Positions 55,401 to 63,699 of a DNA stretch of 64,000 nt are shown piece after piece. Each line of letters opens with the position of its first letter. The first letter of the stretch is position 1. The DNA comes from Tridacna crocea (taxonomy: Eukaryota > Mollusca > Bivalvia > Cardiida > Cardiidae), in contig OX031066.1 of assembly GCA_943736015.1 (NCBI GenBank), forward strand, positions 25,864,627 through 25,928,626, read 5' to 3'. Both the position numbers and the translations under genes were made by a program. Below the pieces are notes generated by a model. That model ran no database searches, was not told the origin of the DNA, and saw only the letters and a program-made list of their open reading frames with translations.

Positions 55401-58400
55401 TATTTTCACTGCTGTTTCTCGATATTCTCCTGGAAAACATGAAATAATTATTTGTATTGGCCAAGTTACTTCGATGTAAGATAAATTTGAAGTCTGCATT
55501 GTTTATCTCTTGACCAAACATCAAAATTTTAGTCTATAGTCCAAATTGTAAGCATTTGCAGACAAAAAAATTATTGTGACTCAAGAATTGAAATTTGATT
55601 TGGGAATGGTAGAAAACATTATAGGAAATGGAGAAAATGCTGGTTACCACAATGTTATCACAATGTTTTTTGAGGGCTTCCTTCTCAGTGTCACAAAAAC
55701 CTGCGATTGTTTGGTAAAGGATTAAGTTATACATGATTCTTTGACATTGAACTGGAAAAGGGCCAAATTAGCTCACAAATGGGGCTTTGACCCTTTCAAA
55801 CTACTCCACTTACTTGACAATATATATGCTCTATCTAAAAAGTTGGGATCATTGATACCTCATTGAATAATCCTTGGCAGAATTCTGATGTCTGTGTAGA
55901 AGTATGTGAGCTATAACAAGGGCAGGGTTTTAACGGACACACATTTTATGCGTCTTGCACGCAGAAATAGGGAAACAGGACTCCCAAAACTTATGCTGCT
56001 GCGTCCCCTGGGACGCAATTCTAATTTTGTTGTCATTGGGTAAAGATTCAATGATTGTTATGGTGTAAAAGCCCAGCATTCTCGACAGGCTGATGGAAAA
56101 TAGGTAATACAGTTCGACAAAAAATGTTCTTTACAGTAAATTTTTTCAAAAGTAAAGATATGTTGTTAAAGAATTGAACGTATAGCATCCGCCAAAAATT
56201 ATCATTAATTTTGACCTTCATAATCTACGACAGTTGCCGGTTCGTTTTCTGTGATCCGAGTCCCTGAAGGTCGTTTGTGGTGACGCAGTGTTAAAAATAG
56301 CGTCTGCAAACTAGTGGTGGGCTGATGATCGACTGGGCTATATAGTCAAAGTCGGTTGGTTTTGGCTTCCGATTCCTATAATTGATTAAGAAATCCCAGC
56401 ATCGACTGTAGTCTGTTCTTGGACTCACTTGGTGAAATGGAAATATAGATCCATAGCAGACGGGAGTGGTCGCCTGCAGATGCTTGAAATATTTCTTTTT
56501 TTCAAACTCGTTTGGAAATTTATATATATGGAAAAAATAATTGGTATTCAAATTTGTACAACCAAGGGACTCCCAATTTTTAAGCCAGGACTCCCATAAT
56601 CATAGAAGTCGAGTCCCAAGGACCCACAAAAGGAACTGTCAGACTAAAACCCTGCAAGGGTCTTAATGCATCCATGTTTAATAACGCATATCATTACATG
56701 ATTATAGATCTATAAATCCATTTTGTTTAACCCTTTATCAAACGACAAAATTTTTGACTGGTTCAAATTAACCCATTACCACACAATCCCTACTTTTGAC
56801 GACCCTGAGAAGGATGCTTTTTGAAAACATTGTAGGAAAAGGAGAAAATGCTGGTAACCAGCATTTTCTCCTTTTCCTACAATGTTTTCTATCCTTCCCA
56901 AAACAAGTTCTATTTTTTTAGTCGTGTTTAAATTTGTCGTCTGCAAATGCTTTCAGTTTGGACAAGCCTACAGTAGTGTTGTTTGGTAATGAGTTAAAAA
57001 ACACTCGCAGATGACAAAATAAACGTAACTCAAAAATTGAAATTTAATTCTAGTAGGGTTGAAGACATAGTGGGAAAAGGAAAAAATGTTGGTTTCCAAC
57101 ATTTTCTCCTTTTCCCACAAAGTTTTCAAAAGGCTTCTATCTCAGGGCTGTAAAAACCAGGGATTATTCGGTAAAGTTCAATGTCAATGTGATCATGAGG
57201 AGAATGGGCACTGGACATGCAGAAAATTTATCCTTAAAGAAAAAATGGTCAACTTTATCCGTTTGCAGGGACTGCGCAGGTTGACACTTGCCATTATTTA
57301 ACCCCCTTTTCATGGAGTGTGGCCTATTTATTATTGATAATGTGGTAATTATTTGATTTGCATGTATATTTATCTTGCATCTTTTCATCTATAACTATAA
57401 AGCTGGACTACAAAGTAACCTGGAAGAAACTAAAAGATGTGTTTAGGCTGGCTGGGAATGTAGTGCGAGCAGAAATAAAGGAAGATAAAGATGGAAAGAG
57501 TAGAGGAATGGGTATGGTCACTTTTGATACACCATCTGAAGCTGTCCAGGCCATTTGTATCCTTTTGACTAGTGTTCTGTTTTATGTAAATTCCGACTCG
57601 AATCATGCAAATCATAATGCAAAAATGTATTCACTCTAATTACTAGTAATTTTTAGCACTTTACCAAATGACAAAATTTTAGACGAATCTAAATTGAAAG
57701 CATTTGCAGACAACAAAGTTAATGTGACTCAAAAATCAAAGTTTGTTCAGGGATGGTAGAAAACATTGTGGGAGAAGGACAAAATGCTGGTTTTCTCACT
57801 ATTTTTTTGTGAAAATCGGGGATTGTTTTGGAAAGGATTAAAGATTAATCTACGTCACCGCCGCTTAACCCATTACCACACAATCCCTACTTTTGACGCC
57901 CCTGAGAAAGAAGCCTTTTGAAAACAATGTGGGAAAAGGAGAAAATGCTGGTAACCAGCATTTTCTCCTTTTCCCACAGTGTTTTCTACCTTTCCAAGAA
58001 CAAATTTCAAATTTTCAGTTGCCTTTATTTTGCCGTCTGCAAATGCTTTCAATTTAGATCAGTCTAAATTTTTCTCGTGGGGTAATGGGTTAAGCAAACA
58101 TCTTTGAAATTCTAATTTTTGTGATGATAAGATCAACAAACTTTCTTGTTTATTCTAGCAATGATAGGAAAAACATTTAAACTTAATTGAAAAATTTAAT
58201 AATGGTGGAAGGATAAACTGAAATATTCCCCTTGACTGTTGCAATTTTCTGTTTTGCCAATATCTGTAGATTGATGACGAAAAAACCAGGCAAAGATTGC
58301 TCTAGGATATTCCTAAGTTACTAGCCCAGTTGAAACACCTTACTTTAAAAAATTTGTCATGCATTTGGATAGCAGGGCACTTGGAAACATGCGTAGGCTT

Positions 58401-61400
58401 GGGGTGACAGGATTTGATACAGCCATGAACAAATTTCCAAGTGCTATGGCACCTGACTATACTACTAGTGATGTAGGGACTTTATTGTTGCCATGCTTCA
58501 TTATGACAATGCGAATATGTAGAGGATATTTGTTTTTGTTTTTCAGTGAAAGATCACAATTCATCTCATGAACATCATTGGTAATATTTTCACGAGTGGC
58601 ATAGCCTATTATTATTACATATGATGTTCATGAGATGAAATAAATTTTGATCTTTTACTGAAAAAAATAAATATTCTATTTAGTTCATGCTTTTAACCTT
58701 CTATGAGGGCAACTCTCATCAAAATCCAGTACAGCTTTTTTCTGTTATTTCCGGTGATGTACCCACCACATGGTAACAAGTTGCAATATTACATAAAGCG
58801 CAAGAAATGTGTGGTAAATGACATCATATTTTTCCATCTGGTTGAGAGGCATGTGCATTTTACATAGGTCACTACAGGGCAGGAACAACTGGTTCCACTT
58901 TAATTGAAGCGTTAGAACTAAAAATTCAGTATTTTTTAATGGTTCGTAAAACAGTGAAATATCAAAAAACATTTCCCCGTAGGTCAGTAAAGCGCAGGAA
59001 GAACTGGCTCCATCTTTATTGAAAGTTGGAACTAAAAATTCAGTATTTTTTAATGGTTCGTAAACAACAGTGATATATCGAAAACATTTCCCAGTAGGTC
59101 AGTAAAGCGCAGGAAGAACTGGCTCCATCTTTATTGAAAGTTAGAACTAAAAATTCAGTATTTTTTTATGGTTCGTAAAACAGTGAAATATTGAAAAACA
59201 TTTCCCAGTAACCCACTGGAAAGCATGAAATATAGGTAGAATAACTTATAGTGTGCTGACACTAGACAAAAACTTTGTTATCGATATATTGTGATCTTTA
59301 TACTGTGAATGTGTTTTCCTTAACCCATATAAGCAATGTTTAACAACCAGACTTTGTTTGATCGGACAATGCGAGTAAAGATGGATGGTCAGACTGGTGC
59401 CGCTAGTAGACCAGATCCCTTGCCCACCGGATTGAAGAGTATTGGACCAAGTTTGAACAACCTACAGATGAATAGTAAGACTCATTTATAGTTCCTTTCT
59501 TTATCTATGAATAGTTAGAAAGGTTACTAAGGTCCTGTTGGTTGTTGACTTTCATTACAGCCTTCAGTATAGTGTGAATAGGCTGAAAGTTTCTTATTTC
59601 ATTGGTTGTGAAAAAAAATCATGTCCTACCTTGAATTACGAAAAATTGTTAAAAGTTATGCTTCTCTATCCACAAATTCAAAATTCTAGGGGAGACAATG
59701 TATTACACAGGCAACGAGCTAGTTTGTCATTTGCTCTTATACTAGTGTGAAATGTTGATAGCCGATTGGGTGCTCATGTAACATAGTTAATCTGGAGCGC
59801 TGTGTCTGTGGTTGTGAGTGGTGGTCGTTAGGTAGAGCGTCGGCCTCATAATTTGAAGGTCCTGAGTTCGATACACGGGAGCGAGAGTCAACTTTGGGAT
59901 TTTTCATTGGCCCACACATTGGGCGCGAGTACTGGTGTAGTTCCCAGGAAGCAGAATCGAGAGAGATTAGTATAAGTTGTAAGAACTTGTTTCTCAATCC
60001 ATGTAAAATAAATATGTTTAAACTAAACTAATCTGGAGCAAGAGGCTTGGAACCCTAACAGTCCTCTTATTTACATGTTAATCTCTGGACAGGAACAGGT
60101 TTACCGTTTTTAATGATTGATCCTTCTGACACCAAAAAAGGGGAAGACATCTGTGGATTTTTTTATAGAAAAAAGAAATGCTAGTAATCTTTTTATTTTT
60201 TTTTCAGCAATGGACATGGGAATGGGAATGGGTGGATCTAATATGAGTATGGGTTTGGATAGTATGAGAGGGATGGGCAACATGGATATGAACAGAATGG
60301 GCTCAGGCATGACAGGGATGGGTGGAATGTCTGGCATGGGCAACATGGGCACAGGCCTGGGTTCAACAATGAATAGCTCTATGTCGGGTATGGGTGGTAT
60401 GTCAGGCATGGGCTCCATGGGCTCGAATATGGGTATGGGTGATTCATTCAGTGGGATGTCTGGAATGACAGGGATGGGGGGTACAGGTTTGGGTTCCTCA
60501 GGGATGGGGAACAGTCTCAGTGATGGATTTGGTATGTCTGGAATGGGCATGTCCGGAGGCAGCTCGTACAGTGGAATGATGGACTCATCCAGGGGGTCAA
60601 TTCTGGGAGGATTTAGCTCGGGAGGAAGTTCCAGAAGTGACTTTGGACGTGACAGAAGTGACAGGGGTGGGAGCAGCCTGTCATCAGGTGACATGAAAAC
60701 CAGGGCTGACAAATCAACGATTATTGTGAAAAATGTGAGTATACTAATCAAGGTATTACTGGCGCATAGACTGTCATGACTAAACCCTTTACCAAACCAC
60801 GAAAATTTAGACCAGTCCAAACTGAAAGAGTTTGCAGGCGACAAAAAACTTGCAATTTTAAAAAAAAAATTGCCAATGGAAGGGTAACAAACACTGTTGG
60901 AGAAGACGTCTCAGAAAAAATCGTCTTTGGAAGGGTAAAAAACATTGGGAAAAGGAGAAAATGCTGGTCACCAGCATTTTATCCTTTTCTCACAATATTT
61001 TCCAAAGACCATTTCCACAGGGTTCATTAAAGTTGAGAATGTGTGGTAAAGGGTTAAGTTGCTTGTATAGGCTGTAAAAGTCAGGATCGTAATGCTTAGA
61101 ATATGCATTCTGATCTTGCAAGACATTTTCGAAATTACAGTTTCTGTTACTTCTAACTGTAAAAAAATTTGGTGCTTACTCAACAAGTCAGTTAAGCTAA
61201 TTTTATCAGTGTGTTTTCTTCCTGAAAATGCCATAAAATGGTTTGCCATTTTCAAACTTTTCAAACAGGATAGCGGCAATACCATGTCATGAAAAAAAAG
61301 GGGGCTAAATGTATACTCTCAGTATGGACCAGTAACAGTGTCTTTGCCTGTCTGTCAACCCCGACAGGTGTCTTCCAAAATCTTTGACAAAAATTTACAA

Positions 61401-63194
61401 AACTGTATGCGAGTCTTTGTTGGATATTCCTTTGATGCAATTTTTTTCTGTGTTTGATGCTATGTCATGGAAAAAGGAAGCTTGATGTATATTTCCATTT
61501 TTTGCTTACAATTAATGAAATGTTGTGTTATGGAAAATGGTTACTTTAATTTTTTACCACACAATCCTGACTTTTAAAGACCCTGAGAAAGAAACCTATT
61601 GAAAACATTGTAGGAAAAGGAGAAAATGCTGGTAACCAGCATTTTCTCCCTTTCACACAGTGTTTTCTATCTTTCCCAAACAAAATCTCAATTTTTCAGT
61701 CACACATATTTTGTCATCAGCAAATACTTTCAATTTTGACAAGTATAAAATTTTATTGTGTGGTAAAGAGTTAATATGTATTGTATCATTATGGACCAAT
61801 AATAGTAAGATCATGTGTACATGCAAAACATATACCTCTTATATATTTTTTTATTTAATGAATTTCTGTGCCATGAAAAAGGAGGCATAATGTATTTTTT
61901 CATCATGGACCAAAAACAAAAAGGCCACTTATACATGCAAAACACAAAACATCTAATACGTTTATATCAAAAAAGCTCTTATTTGGAGGGGGACATTATT
62001 ATGCTTGTTTTTGCCGCTGTTCTCATTCTCACACGTAAAAGGAAAGGGAAAGGAAATGAACACATGGCTAAAATTTCTATAAATATGTTTTCAACTTCTG
62101 TTTTGTAGTTGCCATATTCCATGGATTGGCAGACCTTGAAAACCAGGTTCCAGGCTGTTGGTAAGTTTGTCTTACTTTTAGCCTAGCTGTAATGGAATAA
62201 GACAAGGAAGATGTATGTTTTTTCAATGAAGGATGGAAATTTATTTCATCCAGTTAATGTCATTAGTAATATTTTCACTCGTGGCTCAGCCACTTTTTCA
62301 CCTTTTTCCACAATATTTTCCACCATTTTAGCAACATTCGATTTGTTGTATGAAAATGTTTTGAATTTAATCTAGACTCAAATTTTTTTTGTTTGTAAAG
62401 AGTTCAATCTCAAGAACTATGTTTGGTGTTCAGTCTGACATTCTCAAATCTCAGTAACATTACACTTCAGGGGCTCTGAACAAAAATCCAGGTATTGAAA
62501 CACTAGGCCCTATATGTAGCAACTGTTCCTAGCATCATTCTTGGTCTTATTCAAAATTTAGAAAATTCTTGACAAAAAGACAAAAATTGTTATTTAACTC
62601 TTTACCACACGATAAAATTTTAGACTGGTTCAAATTGAAAGCATTTGCACGACAAATTAAAGGTAACTGAAATATTAAAATTTGTTCTGGGTAGAAAACA
62701 CTGTGGGAAAAGGAGAAAATGCTGGTTACTGTAACCAGCATGTTCTCCTTTTCCTACAGTGTTTTCAAAAGGCTTCTTTCTCAGGGGCGTCAAAAGTAGG
62801 GATTGTGTGGTAATGGGTTAAACCTTTAACCACATAATACAATTTTAGACTTGACTAATTTGAAAGCATTTGTTCGACAACACATTTACTATGCCCCAAA
62901 TAATGTAGGTTGTTAGTGAAAGCTTGGAAAATAATTTGAGAAAAGAAGAAAATGCTGGTCACCAGCATTTTCTTCTTTTCCCATAATATTTTCAAAATAC
63001 TCAACCTCAGGATTGTGTGGTAAAGGGTTAATATAAATTGTTGTTTAATAAGGACTCCGGTACAAATGTGATATGTGTTATCGATATTGTAGGTGACATA
63101 AGATTTGCTGAAATAAGCAAAGACGACCGTGGAAAGTCCCAAGGCTGGGGTCTGATCAGTTTTAGACGAGAAGAAGATGCAAGACTGGCTGTCC
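49306..63194 (+). CDS. HNRNPM: hnRNP M / MYEF2 orthologue, whole visible gene (3' end outside window)
   Basis: Ten exons join in phase into a partial protein of about 510 residues from the ATG at 49331. The order is: RS-rich N terminus, RRM1 (about residues 23-98), Gly-rich linker, RRM2 (about 179-254), Met/Gly-rich region (about 283-450) and most of RRM3 (from about 453). RRM2 is diagnostic: NLDYKV.WKKLKDVF, EDKDGKSRGMG.VTF and QAISMFN..TLFDR are close to vertebrate hnRNP M. The family is nuclear, binds pre-mRNA and acts in splicing; the fly orthologue rumpelstiltskin binds nanos mRNA (established knowledge). The human-type ERMG hexapeptide array is replaced by GMGGMSGMG-type repeats. The end of RRM3 and the stop codon lie beyond 64000. 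Introns are loaded with family A and D MITEs. Confidence 0.95.
49662..49692. repeat. poly-G tract
   Basis: About 28 G with one C and one A in hnRNP M intron 1; could form a quadruplex in the transcript. Confidence 0.85.
49813..49978. mobile_element. family D MITE, left centre arm deleted
   Basis: AGCTCCAGATAAACAGATAG start, TTCTAATGAGTACCCCCAAC, CATCTGGAGCTC end. Confidence 0.7.
50080..50302 (+). mobile_element. family A MITE
   Basis: TTAA on both sides. hnRNP M intron 1; ends about 40 bp from the acceptor of exon B. Confidence 0.85.
50342..50402 (+). CDS. HNRNPM: hnRNP M exon B: middle of RRM1
   Basis: The acceptor TTTTTCAG ends at 50341. The split codon G+TT gives Val, then GDVMYVELFNTPDGKPRGTG. 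The donor is GTGTGT at 50403. The boundary agrees with vertebrate hnRNP M, where VGEVTYVEL is followed by the RNP1 stretch. Confidence 0.92.
50635..50805 (-). mobile_element. family A remnant
   Basis: AAATTTTAGAGTTGTACATA and TTGAAAGCATTTGCAGATGA, with a broken palindrome duplicated around AAAATGCTG.TTACC. Confidence 0.6.
50937..51156 (-). mobile_element. family A MITE
   Basis: TTAA on both sides (50933-50936, 51157-51160). Confidence 0.85.
51276..51369 (+). CDS. HNRNPM: hnRNP M exon C: end of RRM1
   Basis: The acceptor TTGTTTTAG ends at 51275 and the donor GTAAAG starts at 51370. The exon completes RNP1 (RGTGVIEF) and encodes KDIDTAALAIDKMHRYEL followed by KDRKIVVRE, the last helix and strand of RRM1. 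Ends in phase 0. Confidence 0.93.
52069..52288 (-). mobile_element. family A MITE, intact
   Basis: CCCTTTACCACACAGCAAAA to ATGTGGTAAAGGG; TTAA on both sides. A palindrome fragment of another copy is at about 51990-52064. Confidence 0.88.
52381..52581. mobile_element. family D MITE
   Basis: AACTCCAGATAGAGGGAGTG start and TTATCTGGAGTT end; central TTCTAATGAGTACACACAAC. Confidence 0.72.
52607..52796 (+). mobile_element. family A MITE without the left arm and apex
   Basis: TTAA on both sides (52603-52606, 52797-52800). Only AGCATCGTCTCCTTGTCCCA remains of the palindrome. Confidence 0.8.
52915..53104. mobile_element. family D MITE
   Basis: AGCTCCAGATAAAGGGAGTG start, CACTCCCTCTTATCTGAAGG end, centre GTGGGTGCTCATTAGAATTG. 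Confidence 0.72.
53163..53370. mobile_element. family A relative with a different palindrome core
   Basis: CCCTTTACTCC / GGGTAAAGGG ends, 3' TTAA, arms GGCAAAAGGTG / CACCTTTTGCC. Shares only ends and outer arms with the main family. Confidence 0.7.
53676..53847 (+). CDS. HNRNPM: hnRNP M exon D: charged stretch and Gly-rich linker
   Basis: The acceptor CTTTTGCAAAG ends at 53675 and the donor GTGTGT follows 53847. It encodes EKERERRQHDAMSTR, a run of ten Gly, then MGGMGSMGGQGMMGPGPAMG. This matches the Gly/Met linker between RRM1 and RRM2 in the family. Ends in phase 1. Confidence 0.9.
54088..54134. repeat. poly-T tract
   Basis: About 45 T with three C in the hnRNP M intron between exons D and E. 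Confidence 0.85.
54668..54740. mobile_element. family C palindrome
   Basis: AAAGTGTTGTCTCAGGTCAG ... GGCTAATCCGAGACTGCACT; hnRNP M intron. Another copy follows at 54790-54870 and a decayed one precedes at 54300-54355. Confidence 0.6.
54790..54870. mobile_element. family C palindrome
   Basis: GGAAAGTGTCGTTTCAGATA ... GGCTGATCCAAAACAACACTT. Confidence 0.6.
54923..55011 (+). CDS. HNRNPM: hnRNP M exon E: linker and first strand of RRM2
   Basis: The acceptor TTTCAATTACAG ends at 54922 and the donor is AAT|GTAAGT. It encodes GVSPQVLQQLGIEGPLSN followed by SVFVSN, which is the RNP2 motif of RRM2 (human: STVFVANLDYK). Phase 1 in, phase 0 out. Confidence 0.93.
55506..55721 (-). mobile_element. family A MITE with damaged right arm
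   Basis: CTCTTGACCAAACATC start, TTTGGTAAAGGA then TTAA. Apex TGCTGGTTACCACAATG lost most of the right arm. Confidence 0.75.
56731..57178 (-). mobile_element. family A MITE interrupted by another copy
   Basis: CCCTTTATCAAACGACAAAA to TTGACTGGTTCAAA, then a complete copy (56772-56993), then CACTCGCAGATGACAAAATA and the rest to 57178. Confidence 0.85.
56772..56993 (+). mobile_element. family A MITE nested in a family A MITE
   Basis: Intact ends; TTAA at 56768-56771 and 56994-56997 was a single TTAA in the host copy. Both arms read GTAGG/CCTAC. Confidence 0.92.
57403..57556 (+). CDS. HNRNPM: hnRNP M exon F: core of RRM2
   Basis: This is the most conserved exon of the gene: LDYKVTWKKLKDVFRLAGNV, VRAEIKEDKDGKSRGMGMV and TFDTPSEAVQAI. 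The acceptor is ATAAAG at 57397-57402. The donor GTATCC at 57557 leaves a single T, which forms Ser with CA of the next exon, giving QAISMFN as in vertebrate hnRNP M. Confidence 0.95.
57658..57838 (-). mobile_element. family A MITE, decayed
   Basis: CTTTACCAAATGACAAAATT start; right palindrome arm deleted. Confidence 0.68.
57869..58089 (+). mobile_element. family A MITE, intact
   Basis: TTAA on both sides (57865-57868, 58090-58093). Confidence 0.88.
58366..58466. mobile_element. family F MITE, diverged
   Basis: AGCAGGGCACTTGGAAACAT ... ATTTCCAAGTGCTATGGC, inner ACAGCCATGAACAAAT. hnRNP M intron. Confidence 0.55.
58860..59215. repeat. tandem repeat, three units of about 116 bp
   Basis: GTAGGTCAGTAAAGCGCAGG, AAGAACTGGCTCCATCTTTA and AAAATTCAGTATTTTTTAAT recur; the second and third units are nearly the same. 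hnRNP M intron between exons F and G. Confidence 0.8.
59334..59474 (+). CDS. HNRNPM: hnRNP M exon G: end of RRM2 and linker
   Basis: Starts after CATATAAG. Encodes MFNNQTLFDRTMRVKMDGQ, completing RRM2, then a Pro/Gly/Asn-rich linker. The donor is GTAAGA at 59475. Ends in phase 1, matching the next exon. Confidence 0.93.
59812..60018 (+). mobile_element. tRNA-derived SINE (family with CGCGAGTACTGGTGTAG body)
   Basis: A-box TGGTCGTTAGGTAGAGCG and B-box GAGTTCGATACAC, then the body ATTGGCCCACACATTGGGCG and CAGAATCGAGAGAGATTAGT, ending AATAAATATGTTTAAAC. In hnRNP M intron between exons G and H. Confidence 0.75.
60208..60734 (+). CDS. HNRNPM: hnRNP M exon H: long Met/Gly-rich repeat region and start of RRM3
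   Basis: The acceptor TTTTTTTCAG ends at 60207 and the donor GTGAGT is at 60735. It encodes 175 residues, mostly degenerate repeats of G-M-G/S units (for example GMGGMSGMGNMG), a Ser/Gly/Arg-rich stretch near SDFGRDRSDRGGSS, and then STIIVKN, the RNP2 motif of RRM3. The low-complexity composition on the sense strand is real coding sequence; the long opposite-strand reading frame is its shadow. Confidence 0.93.
60785..61053 (-). mobile_element. family A MITE with internal duplication
   Basis: CCCTTTACCAAACCACGAAA start, GTGTGGTAAAGGG then TTAA. About 45 bp around GTCT..GGAAGGGTAA is duplicated. Hosted in the intron after hnRNP M exon H. Confidence 0.78.
61550..61770 (+). mobile_element. family A MITE
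   Basis: TTTTTTACCACACAATCCTG start, TGTGGTAAAGAG end, then TTAA. Confidence 0.78.
62109..62160 (+). CDS. HNRNPM: hnRNP M exon I: helix 1 of RRM3
   Basis: The acceptor TTCTGTTTTGTAG ends at 62108 and the donor GTAAGT starts at 62161. Encodes LPYSMDWQTLKTRFQAV plus the first base of Gly, matching human NLPFDFTWKMLKDKFNECG. Confidence 0.92.
62598..62817 (-). mobile_element. family A MITE, left of a back-to-back pair
   Basis: TTAA at 62594-62597 and 62818-62821; the second is shared with the next copy. Apex has an extra GTTACTGTAACC. Confidence 0.85.
62822..63027 (-). mobile_element. family A MITE, right of a back-to-back pair
   Basis: Starts ACCTTTAACCACATAATAC after the shared TTAA; ends TGTGGTAAAGGG, TTAA. 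GAAG/CTTC in both arms. Ends about 65 bp from hnRNP M exon J. Confidence 0.8.
63093..63194 (+). CDS. HNRNPM: hnRNP M exon J: RNP1 of RRM3 (gene continues off the right edge)
   Basis: The acceptor TATTGTAG ends at 63092 and the donor is GTC C|GTGAGT. Encodes GDIRFAEISKDDRGKSQGWG and then LISFRREEDARLAV, RNP1 and helix 2 of RRM3. Ends in phase 1; the last exon, with about 25 residues and the stop, was not found before 64000. Confidence 0.92.
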
Positions 63195-63699
63195 GTGAGT
63201 TTATTTTCATAAGTGATTAATCTTTCACAGAATACCACTGAGAGCTTTGGAAAATGTAGGGCGCATTCCATACACCTTTTCTGGCAAAATGTTCTGTGTT
63301 CTAGAATGTGTAAATGGAATATTTCAAAACTCATACACTGTTCTAGAATAGTGTTCTGGATGGAGCATTTTTGGAACATTGTTTTAATCAATACTGAAAT
63401 GAATGTTCATTGTCATGATTGCTGTTGCAAGAGCTACTGTCTTGGCTGTGTTAGTGGAGGATATGTTAAGCGGCAGAGAGGGAGTAGAGACGAGTCTACA
63501 ATACTCCTATTTATGGCATTCATATCGTTAAAAAGACAATTGCAAGTTTCGACTAATGGAAGCACCCTCGCCATCCAAAATTGTTGTTCCCCTCGTCCCA
63601 AAGAAAAAAAACCAAAACCTTTAGTCATGATAACCTAATATACTCAAGTTGATTAAAATGATGATATTTGAAGAATTTTATGAATATTTTCTCTAATTA

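Noticed and set aside
60110-60844. Long minus-strand reading frame rich in Pro/Ile/Leu
   Set aside because: Opposite strand of hnRNP M exon H; the Met/Gly repeat on the sense strand creates it.
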